A stretch of 64,000 bases of DNA, taken from Caldithrix abyssi DSM 13497 (GTDB lineage Bacteria; Electryoneota; AABM5-125-24; Hatepunaeales; Hatepunaeaceae). The translations under genes were made by a program, and so were the position numbers. The stretch covers positions 66,368 to 130,367 of the forward strand of contig CAMBDS010000002.1 of NCBI GenBank assembly GCA_945865405.1, given 5' to 3'. This document shows, piece by piece, positions 44,356-53,228 of the stretch; within the stretch, counting starts at the first letter, position 1; each line of letters starts with the position of its first letter. The notes beneath the pieces are model-generated. The model searched no databases. It was not told the origin of the DNA and saw only the letters and a program-made list of their open reading frames with translations.

Positions 44356-46050
44356 TTGACCTTAATATATAAATTTCGAATTTTCAGTGTACTGATGTTA
44401 GTGATTGCCATGCTAACGCCAGTACTGGCAATCGAAGTGCCCCCGGAAGTCAAATCTCTTCCTGTGCAGTATGAAGGCAGAGTTATTCCGTTCGAGAGTT
44501 ATGCTCGCGAGCAGATTCTTGCCACGACTGGCAAGTTGCATATGAAGGGTCAGTCACCAAGCGAAACAGTGCTGGGATGGATGGCGAATCCGAGCTATGC
44601 TTCCGGTCAGGAAATATTCTCCGTAGGCTATGAACCGCTTCTACAAGAGGTGGGACTTGATCTAAAGAAACGGAAGTATAATCTCGATGTGCTTCTCTCT
44701 ACCAGAAAGATCATGCAGCTCGCTTCTGAATCTGCACAAATCAAGCAGCAGGAGGGGAAACCTTCACGTGTGCAGTCAGAGTCGGAAAAGTTGCTTGGCA
44801 AAATGGGTAACCACTATGCGCTGTTAACCAGTCAGGTTCCAGCATTCTTTCCTCCGGTAGGAAACCCTGAAGGGCCCTGGGCGCCGTTGGGTGATACGAA
44901 CTCGGTATTCGATTCGACTTCAGCCGGTATCCATATGGGGGTTTTGGGATTGATAAGCGCCTTTAAGGCGGGTAATACGAAACAGATGGCAGACCTCGCA
45001 AGGGAAATGAGTCGAATTACCAAGGATCGCTGGAATCCATCCAAAGATAGAATTCGGCAGTTCGATGTGGAGGTGCTTTATAACAAGCTCCGTCCCATTC
45101 AGTGGGGCAGATTACTTTATTTAATCACGCTTCTCCTCCTTCTTGGATCGTTAGTGGGTGCGCCACAGCTACTGCAACGTGCAGCCAATTGGGTTATCTG
45201 GGGAGCGTTTGGAGCTCATTTGAGTGGTCTTGCGATGCGGGCAATTATCGGAGGGCGTGCCCCGTGGTCGAACTTTTATGAAAGTCTGATCACTATTGTT
45301 GCATCGATGGTGATGTTTGGATTAATTTTCGCCAAAGGTCGCATCAAGCCTCTAATTTTGGGTGGGACGGCTTTTGCCGGATATGCGGCACTTATGATAG
45401 CAGACAATGCAGGGCTGACGCCGGGGGTTGATACGCTTGTGCCGGCTTTGCAATCTTACTGGCTGAACATTCATGTTATCATCATCCTGTCGGGATACGC
45501 AATCGCCACGACGGCGATGATTATCGGGCATGTCTCGCTTGGAGTAGAGGCGTTTCGGCCTAACGACAAGGAGCTCCACGCTGCAACCACGAAAACTCTT
45601 CACCGCAGTATTCAGATGGCTATGTTACTACTGTTTGCCGGTACAATCCTTGGCGGGGTGTGGGCTCATGAAGCGTGGGGGCGATATTGGGGTTGGGACC
45701 CCAAAGAGACTTGGGCGCTGATCTCTTGGTTCGGATATCTGGGTATTGGGCACGCCAGATATGCAGGTTGGTTGAAGCCTCGTGGATTAGCACTGGCGGC
45801 AATTGGCGTCTTTCCGCTGATCCTTATGACCTACTACGGAGTCAATTACCTTCTTTCGGGCCTCCACTCTTATGCAGGTGGTGAATCTGCATCTGTGCCG
45901 CCGCTGTTGATAGGTTTTCTCATATTCGAGGCGATTATCGTGCTGATTGGCGCGAACGGTTGGCACACCAAATTTGTGACCGTAAAGCGATCTACACCAA
46001 CACAACCAGAAAGTACAAACTCCCCTGACATTCCAGGAGGTGACAACTAA
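44356..46050 (+). CDS. ccsA: Cytochrome c biogenesis protein CcsA (ResC-like)
   Basis: 564 residues. N-terminal signal/anchor and ~240-residue periplasmic domain, then eight or so membrane helices containing the WWD heme-handling motif GVWAHEAWGRYWGWDPKET and flanking His (HVIIILSGYAIATT, YGVNYLLSGLHSYA). Passes heme to the Cys residues of apocytochromes c with the ResB-like partner. TTG 44356. The stop shares one base with the ispH start (TAATG), so ispH is coupled to it. Confidence 0.92.
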   Translation: MTLIYKFRIFSVLMLVIAMLTPVLAIEVPPEVKSLPVQYEGRVIPFESYAREQILATTGKLHMKGQSPSETVLGWMANPSYASGQEIFSVGYEPLLQEVGLDLKKRKYNLDVLLSTRKIMQLASESAQIKQQEGKPSRVQSESEKLLGKMGNHYALLTSQVPAFFPPVGNPEGPWAPLGDTNSVFDSTSAGIHMGVLGLISAFKAGNTKQMADLAREMSRITKDRWNPSKDRIRQFDVEVLYNKLRPIQWGRLLYLITLLLLLGSLVGAPQLLQRAANWVIWGAFGAHLSGLAMRAIIGGRAPWSNFYESLITIVASMVMFGLIFAKGRIKPLILGGTAFAGYAALMIADNAGLTPGVDTLVPALQSYWLNIHVIIILSGYAIATTAMIIGHVSLGVEAFRPNDKELHAATTKTLHRSIQMAMLLLFAGTILGGVWAHEAWGRYWGWDPKETWALISWFGYLGIGHARYAGWLKPRGLALAAIGVFPLILMTYYGVNYLLSGLHSYAGGESASVPPLLIGFLIFEAIIVLIGANGWHTKFVTVKRSTPTQPESTNSPDIPGGDN

Positions 46051-46967
46051 TGAAAGTAATACTCGACCCTCAAGCCGGTACCTGTGGCGGCGTCCGCCGG
46101 GCCATACAACTCGCAGAAAAAGAGTTAACCGGACATACAGACAACGTCCTTGTTCTTGGTGACATTATCCATAATGAGCGTGAAGTCAAACGCCTTGATA
46201 AGGCCGGCCTTCGCACAATTCACACGAGCGACCTCAGTCACTTCGATGACGTTCTTGACAAAGATGTGCCACAGAAGATGAAGGTCCTCGTTCGTGCACA
46301 CGGTGAGCCGCCCGAAACTTTCGAAAAACTGAGCCAATTAGGAGTCGAAGTCGTCGATGGAACATGTCCTGTTGTGACACGAAGCCAAGATCTCGCTCGT
46401 CAATATACAGACAAAGGTCATCAGGTCGTGATTGTCGGCAAGCATGGCCACCCTGAGATTATCGGGATTGTTGGCCACGCCGACAACAAGGCGATGATTG
46501 TGCAATACGACTCCGACATTGAAAAGTTGCGACCGGGCGTCCCGACAATGGTGATGACCCAGACGACTGTCTCACCTGCATGGTTCGAAGAGATGACCGA
46601 GAAAATCCGTCAACACGTCGGCGAGGTTGTTGTGAAGGACACGCTTTGCCGCTTTGTGGTGAAGCGCGATCAGAAGCTACCCGACTTCGCTTCGCAAGCA
46701 GATGTGATACTTGTTGTAGGTGGCCATAAGTCTTCCAATACCAAGATGCTCCACGCAACTTGCAAAACAATGAACCCAAGAAGTTATCACGTCGTCACCA
46801 CAGAGGAGATCGAACGCAGTTGGTTTGACAATTGCGAATCGGTAGGAGTGACCGGATCGGCTTCGACGCCGGTCTGGTTACTTCATGAGTTTGTGGCTAC
46901 ATTGGAGCGTTGGGTTGAGGCAGGATGGCCTGAAATGGTAATGGAAGAAACCGCCATAGCGGTCTGA
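46050..46967 (+). CDS. ispH: 4-hydroxy-3-methylbut-2-enyl diphosphate reductase
   Basis: Last step of the MEP route, producing IPP and DMAPP; a [4Fe-4S] enzyme fed by ferredoxin. 305 residues with cluster ligands in AGTCGGVRRA, DGTCPVVTRSQD and, in the third conserved position, DTLCRF; VRAHGEPPE, GHPEIIGIVGH and VVGGHKSSNTKML follow the family. The third-Cys context (normally ATQ.RQ) reads DTLCRFVVKRDQ, somewhat unusual. ATG 46050. Ends 18 bp before a strong terminator. Confidence 0.95.
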   Translation: MKVILDPQAGTCGGVRRAIQLAEKELTGHTDNVLVLGDIIHNEREVKRLDKAGLRTIHTSDLSHFDDVLDKDVPQKMKVLVRAHGEPPETFEKLSQLGVEVVDGTCPVVTRSQDLARQYTDKGHQVVIVGKHGHPEIIGIVGHADNKAMIVQYDSDIEKLRPGVPTMVMTQTTVSPAWFEEMTEKIRQHVGEVVVKDTLCRFVVKRDQKLPDFASQADVILVVGGHKSSNTKMLHATCKTMNPRSYHVVTTEEIERSWFDNCESVGVTGSASTPVWLLHEFVATLERWVEAGWPEMVMEETAIAV

Positions 46968-46985
46968 TCGGTAGCAACCGGAATT

Positions 46986-47029
46986 AAACAAAGAAGTCAT
47001 GCCTTACGTCAGGCATGACTTCTTTGTTT
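46986..47029. terminator. Bidirectional terminator between ispH and the agmatinase gene
   Basis: Perfect 19-bp stem AAACAAAGAAGTCATGCCT / AGGCATGACTTCTTTGTTT with loop TACGTC, between convergent genes (ispH stop 46967, speB stop 47059). The A/T-rich outer arms provide a T-run on both strands. Confidence 0.9.
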
Positions 47030-47058
47030 ACTATCATCGTAAGACGGATCGAATAGAT

Positions 47059-47907
47059 TTAGTCGGGGTATCTGGCCAGACAGAGGAGCATCTCCCGCAC
47101 TACTGAGGCAGCGACAACTGCTGATACGCCGGTCTGATCGAAATGCGGAGCAAGTTCGACGACATCGACACCGACAACGTTTCGCAATGCGAGAAGACGA
47201 GCGATCTGGATAAACTCACGGTAGGTGATGCCGAGCGGTTCGGGGTTACCGATACCGGGGACCAGCGAAGGATCGAAGACATCGAGGTCGATAGTAACGT
47301 AGAGCGGCACATTATCGCCGATCTTAGCAATCGCTTTTTCGATATCACGCATCCCGCCTTCGATACCCAAGGGAAATTCGAGTCCTGCGCCGACCATCTC
47401 TTCACGAGTACCTGCTCTGACCCCGTAGCGGTAAATCCGCTCGGGCGGGATGAATTCCATCACCCTTTTGATGACGGTCGCATGGCTTATTTTTTCACCA
47501 AGATAATCATCGCGAAGATCGGTATGGGCGTCAAGCTGAAGAACAGCGAGATTTGGGTAAAATTCGTGTGCCGCTTTGATCGCGCCGAGGCTGACGGTGT
47601 GCTCACCGCCAAGCATAAACGGTTCAGCACCAAGATTATAAATCTCGCGGACTTTTTCAGCTACCATTTCGACGGTTCGAGCGGCAGACCCTGGGGGAAC
47701 CTCAATATCGCCCCAATCCGAGTATTGAATTACATCGAGATCGCGGTCGATGAAAGGACTGAATGTCTCGAGACTGTGCGAAGCAGCTCTAATAGCGCCC
47801 GGTCCGAAGCGGGTGCCTGCCCGAAAGGAAGCGGTTCCATCGAAAGGCACACCAAAGACTATTATATCACCTTTGGTGCCTTCAGCCAAAGCTCCCATAT
47901 ATCGCAT
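47059..47907 (-). CDS. speB: Agmatinase
   Basis: Hydrolyses agmatine to putrescine and urea. 282 residues of the ureohydrolase fold with dinuclear Mn ligands in LGGEHTVSLG, LQLDAHTDLRDDY and TIDLDVFDPSLVPG, and the late GVDVVELAPHFD. ATG 47907 or the Met four codons later. Last gene of the polyamine cluster. Confidence 0.94.
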   Translation of the reverse strand: MRYMGALAEGTKGDIIVFGVPFDGTASFRAGTRFGPGAIRAASHSLETFSPFIDRDLDVIQYSDWGDIEVPPGSAARTVEMVAEKVREIYNLGAEPFMLGGEHTVSLGAIKAAHEFYPNLAVLQLDAHTDLRDDYLGEKISHATVIKRVMEFIPPERIYRYGVRAGTREEMVGAGLEFPLGIEGGMRDIEKAIAKIGDNVPLYVTIDLDVFDPSLVPGIGNPEPLGITYREFIQIARLLALRNVVGVDVVELAPHFDQTGVSAVVAASVVREMLLCLARYPD

Positions 47908-48046
47908 AAGTATGCCTGTTTATTGCTGAACGTGCTATAAACCTTGCCGGTAGTGTTGATCGACAAGGCTATCTATATAACTGAATAGAGATGGTTTGCA
48001 ATAAAATTATCAGTCGTCTATCTATTCAACTTGGGGGAAAAGGAAT

Positions 48047-48910
48047 TTAGGTGGCTACTCGTGCCAGATCGGCCGGAAGTGCAAACGCACCTTTATGAAT
48101 ATCAAGAGTGTAATACCGAAGCGACTCAGAAAATGTGCGGAATCTCACTTGGTTGGGTTGAGCCGAAGATCCACCCGGCTCACGCGACGCCAGCCCAAGA
48201 CACCAGACGCCAGAAGGGTATGTCGGAATATGGGCAAGATAGGCTTTCGCCTCAGTGAAGACTTCTCGCCAATGCTTGAGTGTTGACGCAATGCGCTCGT
48301 GAGAGTAAAGCGGCGAACCTATCTGGCAGGACATAAGGCCATCCGGCTTCAAGGCGTCGTGGACATCGGTGAAGAAGGAGCGTTCGAATAAGCCGACAGC
48401 GGGACCAACAGGGTCTGAACCGTCGATAATCGCTACATCAAACTCGCCCTTGTATCTCCTAAGATAGTCGATTGCGTCACCAATTACAAGCTCAACCTTT
48501 TTGTTGCTGTAGGCTTGTGCGACATCGGGAAAGTGCTTTTTGCAAAGATCAACGACATCACCGTCGATCTCGACTTGAGTCACTTTTTCGAGCGAAGGAT
48601 GTTTGACAATCTCACGTAGACAGCCGCCATCACCGCCGCCGACTACAAGAACCCGCTTCGGATTCGGATGTGCCAGCATCGGGACGTGAGTCATCATTTC
48701 GTGATAGACATGCTCATCACGGTCGGTCAGCATCACCATGCCATCAAGCGTCAGTAATGTACCGTACTCGACGGTCTCCATCACCTCGACCAGTTGGTAG
48801 GGCGATTGTTTCCGGGCAAGGTGTTCTGTTATCCGAAGCGTCAATCCGGCATGAGGAGTGTGAAACTCGGTAAACCAGCTCTGCCCGATATTACCAGTCG
48901 AGTCAGACAA
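48047..48910 (-). CDS. speE: Spermidine synthase
   Basis: Transfers the aminopropyl group of decarboxylated SAM to putrescine. 287 residues from TTG 48910, chosen for a GGAGG seven bases upstream that overlaps the end of the preceding gene. The longer start at 48928 lies inside that gene. N-terminal beta domain (YQLVEVMETVEYGTLLTLDG), then the SAM-binding RVLVVGGGDGGCLREIVKH, TQVEIDGDVVDLCKKHFP and catalytic DVAIIDGSDPVGPAVGLF. Agmatine instead of putrescine as acceptor is possible, but agmatinase is present. Confidence 0.94.
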   Translation of the reverse strand: MSDSTGNIGQSWFTEFHTPHAGLTLRITEHLARKQSPYQLVEVMETVEYGTLLTLDGMVMLTDRDEHVYHEMMTHVPMLAHPNPKRVLVVGGGDGGCLREIVKHPSLEKVTQVEIDGDVVDLCKKHFPDVAQAYSNKKVELVIGDAIDYLRRYKGEFDVAIIDGSDPVGPAVGLFERSFFTDVHDALKPDGLMSCQIGSPLYSHERIASTLKHWREVFTEAKAYLAHIPTYPSGVWCLGLASREPGGSSAQPNQVRFRTFSESLRYYTLDIHKGAFALPADLARVAT

Positions 48911-48912
48911 CG

Positions 48913-49395
48913 TTACTCCTCCCGCCAAAGCAACACAAGAGCGACAACAGAACCAACTTGCTTGACAATGTGCTCGACTGCAATAGATTCAATTCGCAAG
49001 ACTTCGTAATTTCTATCTTTAAGAGCCTCTTCAGCCATTTTTCTGACGCGAGCTTCGGCCTCTGCCGCTGAACTATGGAAGTGACCTTCCATAATCACTC
49101 CGGCAAGCGAAGGATCTTTGGGGATACCGACAGCTACAGAGGCAGCGATTTGCTGACCTACTTTGTACGAGGTTTCGCTACCCATTGCCGCAAACACTAT
49201 GGCACCGGCGGGCAAACACGAGTGATCACTCGCTACTGCGGCTGGGGGAAGGATGCTTGTCACTTTGACCAAATTGTACTGACCGCCCTCGGCGGACTGC
49301 AAAGCGCGGTCAAAGGCGTTCAGTCCGCCATCGGCATCTCCGGCTCCGGCGACAAGCGCGTATCTGTTTGGCAGGTAAACGATTGGTTGCGTCAA
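48913..49395 (-). CDS. pdaD: Pyruvoyl-dependent arginine decarboxylase
   Basis: Makes agmatine from arginine. 160 residues. The proenzyme self-cleaves before Ser in [14 protein letters not shown]; the usual pair is Ser-Ser, here Thr-Ser, with the Ser that becomes the pyruvoyl group retained. [25 protein letters not shown] and [15 protein letters not shown] are typical of the PvlArgDC family. TTG 49395; the speD stop overlaps its start by four bases. Confidence 0.92.
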   Translation of the reverse strand: MTQPIVYLPNRYALVAGAGDADGGLNAFDRALQSAEGGQYNLVKVTSILPPAAVASDHSCLPAGAIVFAAMGSETSYKVGQQIAASVAVGIPKDPSLAGVIMEGHFHSSAAEAEARVRKMAEEALKDRNYEVLRIESIAVEHIVKQVGSVVALVLLWREE

Positions 49396-49790
49396 ACTGC
49401 TACCACAAGAGGTTTATGAGCGAGACGCATGTTTGCAGGGAACCTCCCGCGGAATATTTCTTCCACTTCGGTGCGTTCGGCGCCGAGTGCATCTTTCAGC
49501 ACCGCAAAGCCGCGATAAGGGTCGATCTCGTCACCACAGGTAAAGAGATCAACTGCAGCGTAGCCGTATTCGGGCCAGGTGTGGATTGCCAGATGAGACT
49601 CAGCAATTACGACAACACCGCTGACGCCATGAGGGCTGAAATGATGGAAGAGTTCGCCAACAACTGTGGCACCGGTTGCCAGAGCCGCCTTAACCATCGA
49701 GCGACGAACGTGCTCGACATCGTTAAGCATTTCGGGGGAACAACCGTGGTATTCCACCATTAATTGATGTCCAAGAGAACGCATTTCCAA
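49392..49790 (-). CDS. speD: S-adenosylmethionine decarboxylase proenzyme
   Basis: Makes decarboxylated SAM, the aminopropyl donor. 132 residues from TTG 49790, nine bases after GGAGG; ATG 49784 is two codons later, and longer starts add a non-conserved leader. [20 protein letters not shown] contains the Glu-Ser self-cleavage site whose Ser becomes the pyruvoyl group; [14 protein letters not shown] follows. Bacterial class Ib (SpeH-like) form. Translationally coupled to pdaD. Confidence 0.94.
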   Translation of the reverse strand: MEMRSLGHQLMVEYHGCSPEMLNDVEHVRRSMVKAALATGATVVGELFHHFSPHGVSGVVVIAESHLAIHTWPEYGYAAVDLFTCGDEIDPYRGFAVLKDALGAERTEVEEIFRGRFPANMRLAHKPLVVAV

Positions 49791-49916
49791 CTCAGAAAAC
49801 CTCCTAAGAATAGTAATTAGCGAAAGAGCCAGCCCCTTTTGGCTGGCATTGCTCATAGAGAAGCAGTTGTGATTAATTAAGCGAACGAAGCAAACGGAAA
49901 GACGAGGGCAATTGAG

Positions 49917-49934
49917 CGCAAGCAAGCTTGCGCA
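49917..49934. repeat. Intergenic hairpin
   Basis: GCGCAAG-CAAG-CTTGCGC followed by ACTCCG, matching 38509-38526 and the reverse of 20253-20270. Between the XRE-cupin gene and speD. Confidence 0.88.
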
Positions 49935-49948
49935 CTCCGTAACAAAGC

Positions 49949-50491
49949 TCAGAAAGTCGGGGGTGAAGTGAGCCAGAGGACTTCAGCTTCGCCCCGATAG
50001 GGATTGGAAATCTTGTATTCAGCGTTAGCAGTGAAGTAGAAACTCTCGCCCGATCTTACTCTGAACTGTTCCATCCCGAAATTGATTTTGATCCTGCCTT
50101 TGGTGACGTAACCGCAACAATCGCCTTGAAAAGGACTCCGCTGTGAAGTTGCCGCACCACTTGCGAGGTGGAGGATAGCCGGTTCCATTTTGCGGTTAGT
50201 GGCACCCGGAACGAGCAGTGTCAATTTGGCAGTGCCACCTTCTTCGATCTCGACCTGATCTTCGACACCGAAGACGATGCTACGACGTTCTTCCTCTTTG
50301 AAGAAGTCAGAGAGGGAAATGTTCAGAACGTCGAGAATCTGCTTTAGACTATCGATGGAAATAGAGGTCCGTCCACGCTCGATCTGGGAAATGAAACCGT
50401 CGGTGAGATCGGCTCGCTCGGCAAGTTCACCTTGAGTCAGGTCGGCAGCAAGGCGCAAATCCTTGATTTTGCGCCCAAAATCTTCGATCAT
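49949..50491 (-). CDS. XRE-cupin transcriptional regulator
   Basis: 180 residues. N-terminal helix-turn-helix ([20 protein letters not shown], followed by [21 protein letters not shown]) and C-terminal cupin ([39 protein letters not shown]). Regulators of this build, such as PuuR, often sense small molecules and control neighbouring polyamine or amino-acid genes. ATG 50491. It leads the polyamine cluster and is divergent from the aldolase gene, so control of the speD-pdaD-speE-speB genes is a reasonable guess. Confidence 0.9.
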   Translation of the reverse strand: MIEDFGRKIKDLRLAADLTQGELAERADLTDGFISQIERGRTSISIDSLKQILDVLNISLSDFFKEEERRSIVFGVEDQVEIEEGGTAKLTLLVPGATNRKMEPAILHLASGAATSQRSPFQGDCCGYVTKGRIKINFGMEQFRVRSGESFYFTANAEYKISNPYRGEAEVLWLTSPPTF

Positions 50492-50834
50492 GATATTTTC
50501 AAGATATTAAGGAGTGCCCTTAGTAAAAACTTAGTAGAATATACAAGATCGGAATCGAAACATCAAGCGCAATAAACAAAAATTAACACTTAATTAAGAT
50601 TTTGTTTGCAGGATACTACGGGTTACAAAGTGATAAACTATTTTTGACTGCTCCAAGTTCCCCAATCGACATTTTTATGTCGGTTTAGTACAAACTTATT
50701 TTCAAGCAGCACAATCAGGTTCATCGATTAACAAAACCACTTGCTGATCGCATTAAAATTGCTATATTAGGTAATCTTTAATAATCAACTGGCAAATTCG
50801 GCACTTTGTCCGAACAACATCATAAGGAGAAAAT
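50492..50834. promoter_or_regulatory. 343-bp divergent control region with dyad and repeated TTAGTA
   Basis: AT-rich region between the regulator and aldolase genes. TTAGTA occurs at 50520-50525 and 50531-50536, 11 bp apart (one helical turn) next to the regulator start, and again at 50685-50690 beside a dyad. AAGGAG precedes the aldolase ATG. Promoter boxes are not clear enough to place. Confidence 0.45.
50667..50682. promoter_or_regulatory. Candidate operator dyad
   Basis: CGACAT-TTTT-ATGTCG, perfect 6-bp arms, extended by AA..TT on either side, midway between the divergent regulator and aldolase genes. It could bind the XRE-cupin regulator. Inference only. Confidence 0.35.
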
Positions 50835-51911
50835 ATGGCGCGCGCTTTAGACCGCATCACAGAGTTACTCGGCGGCGAATCAGAAAGCCTACTGAACCAT
50901 TCCTGTATCAAAATTCCTAAAAAGAGCATTCAGCAACCCGGCCCCGATTTTGTGGATCGGGTATTTTCGCATACCGACCGGCCAATAACAGTACTTCGCA
51001 ATTTACAAAGTATTTTCGACTCCGGCAGATTAGCTGGAACCGGGTATCTTTCGATTTTGCCTGTCGATCAAGGAATCGAACACTCGGCAGGAGCATCATT
51101 TGCGCCGAATCCGATCTATTTTGATCCCAATTCGATTGTCGAGCTTGCCTTCGAGGGTGGCTGTAACGCCGTAGCTTCGACGTTCGGGGTGTTGGGAGCC
51201 GTAGCCAGAAGATGGGCTCATAAGATCCCGTTTATCGTCAAGGTCAACCACAACGAACTTCTCACCTACCCAAATCAGGCAGACCAGATTCTATTCGGAT
51301 CTGTCAACCAGGCGTTCGACATGGGAGCCGTCGCAATTGGAGCGACAATATACTTCGGTTCTGGTGAATCGAGGCGACAAATTCAGGAAATTTCCGAGGC
51401 TTTCGAGCGTGCGCATGAATTGGGGCTCGGGACGATACTTTGGTGCTACACTCGCAATGATGCATTCAAGATCGGCAAGAAGGACTATCACTCTTCAGCT
51501 GACCTGACCGGACAAGCCAACCATCTTGGGGTTACGATTGAGTCGGACATCATCAAACAGAAGTTGCCGGAAGCGGGGCACGGCTATGAGGCGGTCAATA
51601 TGGAAGGCGGCAGCTACGGCAAATTTGACAAGCGGATGTACACCGATTTGATGACCGACCACCCTATCGACCTCGTTCGCTATCAGGTTGCTAATAACTA
51701 CATGGGGCGGATCGGCTTGATAAACTCAGGCGGTGCTTCCGGCTCCAATGACCTCGCTGAAGCGGCAAGAACGGCTGTTATCAATAAGCGCGGCGGCGGT
51801 ATGGGCCTGATTTCGGGGCGTAAGGCATTCCAAAAACCGATGGCGCAAGGAATCGAAATCTTGAACACCATTCAGGATGTCTATCTCTCCAAACAGATCA
51901 CCATCGCGTAA
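50835..51911 (+). CDS. fbaB: Class I fructose-bisphosphate aldolase (DhnA/FbaB type)
   Basis: Interconverts fructose 1,6-bisphosphate and triose phosphates by a Schiff base. 358 residues. [64 protein letters not shown] and the late [19 protein letters not shown] fit the prokaryotic class I family. ATG 50835 with AAGGAG. Monocistronic by its surroundings. Confidence 0.92.
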   Translation: MARALDRITELLGGESESLLNHSCIKIPKKSIQQPGPDFVDRVFSHTDRPITVLRNLQSIFDSGRLAGTGYLSILPVDQGIEHSAGASFAPNPIYFDPNSIVELAFEGGCNAVASTFGVLGAVARRWAHKIPFIVKVNHNELLTYPNQADQILFGSVNQAFDMGAVAIGATIYFGSGESRRQIQEISEAFERAHELGLGTILWCYTRNDAFKIGKKDYHSSADLTGQANHLGVTIESDIIKQKLPEAGHGYEAVNMEGGSYGKFDKRMYTDLMTDHPIDLVRYQVANNYMGRIGLINSGGASGSNDLAEAARTAVINKRGGGMGLISGRKAFQKPMAQGIEILNTIQDVYLSKQITIA

Positions 51912-51995
51912 GTAGAGAAACCGAGTCAGGGGAACGTTATTAAAGTTAGATTCGTTCAATATCTGAAGGTTTGCAATTAGCGATCATTTTTTGTT

Positions 51996-52023
51996 GCAGG
52001 GCGGAATCGACGATCCGCCCTGC
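51996..52023. repeat. Intergenic hairpin after fbaB
   Basis: GCAGGGCGGA-N8-TCCGCCCTGC, perfect 10-bp arms, 84 bp after the aldolase stop. No T-run follows. Confidence 0.85.
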
Positions 52024-52136
52024 TCTCCATCTTACAAATATTCTCCCGTCAAACTTTCAGATTGATAATTTGTTACGTATGATTTAATAGGGGTTAAGAA
52101 TATAGCTTACCCTACAAATAAATTGCATAGAGTTCC

Positions 52137-53228
52137 ATGACCCGGACCAGACAGATTATTCTCATTATTTTGGCTTTTGTTTTGAACTCATCAACTCAGG
52201 CTCAGAAGAGCTATTTTTGTGTTGCATGTGAAAAAGAAATCATTACTCAGGCGGCGTTCATCGACGGGAAATTTTATCATCCCGATTGCTTTGTTTGTGC
52301 TTCCTGTGGCAAAACTATCAAAGACGACTATGTCCGCGATAAAGAGGAACAATATTTTCACCGTGCCTGCTCGCAGTCGAAGCCCGAGAAACCGGTATGC
52401 TCCCACTGCTACAAGCCGATTACAGAACTTAATTACATTTCTTTCAAAGATAAGTCTTACCATTCGAACTGCTACGAAAATTCGGTCGCGCCCCGTTGTG
52501 ACATTTGTGGTGAAGCGTTGGATAAAGCGGCAATCACCGATTTCTGGGGGACCCGTTTTCACCCGAGACACGCCAAGGAATTCAAGATCTGCGTCGTTTG
52601 CGGCAGATTAATTGTAAGGGATGGCCGCGAGATCGAGCCTGAACGCTGGATGTGTCCTCTCTGTTGTGAAACATCCGTCGTGAAACCCGAAAAAGCGCGT
52701 GAAATGCTGGAATTGGTGCGGGAGCAACTCGCCTCGACCGGAATAGTGGTAAAAACACTGGGGTTAAGAATACAACTCGAGACATCCCAGCAATTGCGGG
52801 AGGGTCGTCGTCCGAGCGCCAGCTCCACTGCTCACGCCTACGCCGGGATCAAATGGAACAAAGGCTCCGATGCTAAAGGGGACGAAACGGCAACCCTAAA
52901 AGTCTTAACCAGTCTGCCTGAAGACTTGATGCGAGGTGTAATAGCTCACGAACTGATGCATATCTGGCAGCACGAAAACGGCGTCGATACAGCTCCTCTT
53001 GACCATCGTGAAGGGAGCGCCAATTGGGCTTCGAGCCTTATCTACGGACAGATGCGCAACGAACGAGGCAGGTATTTCATTGGCGGTCTGGAGAAGTCAA
53101 ATGATCCGCTCTATGGAGTAGGATATCGGGAAATTGCCAAATATGCCGATAGCCATGGCGTCGATGGGGTCTTGCAAATGTTGAAGAAAGAAGGTGCAGA
53201 CGGAGCCAAAGAAAAGAAGAACCGATAA
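52137..53228 (+). CDS. Exported LIM-domain protein with DA1-like metallopeptidase domain
   Basis: 363 residues with signal peptide MTRTRQIILIILAFVLNSST-QA. A complete LIM zinc finger follows: FCVACEK, FYHPDCFVCASCGK and YFHRACSQ (CxxC-HxxC-CxxC-HxxC). A second begins VCSHCYKP with YHSNCYE, and further CxxC pairs (CDICGE, CVVCGR, CPLCCE) resemble a degenerate third. The C-terminal ~180 residues match the DA1-like domain (PF12315 type): HELMHIWQHENG has the HExxH zinc site at residues 271-275, and REGSANWASSLIY supplies a downstream Glu. Plant DA1 is a ubiquitin-activated peptidase; the exported bacterial form must have another target, unknown. ATG 52137. Confidence 0.85.
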   Translation: MTRTRQIILIILAFVLNSSTQAQKSYFCVACEKEIITQAAFIDGKFYHPDCFVCASCGKTIKDDYVRDKEEQYFHRACSQSKPEKPVCSHCYKPITELNYISFKDKSYHSNCYENSVAPRCDICGEALDKAAITDFWGTRFHPRHAKEFKICVVCGRLIVRDGREIEPERWMCPLCCETSVVKPEKAREMLELVREQLASTGIVVKTLGLRIQLETSQQLREGRRPSASSTAHAYAGIKWNKGSDAKGDETATLKVLTSLPEDLMRGVIAHELMHIWQHENGVDTAPLDHREGSANWASSLIYGQMRNERGRYFIGGLEKSNDPLYGVGYREIAKYADSHGVDGVLQMLKKEGADGAKEKKNR

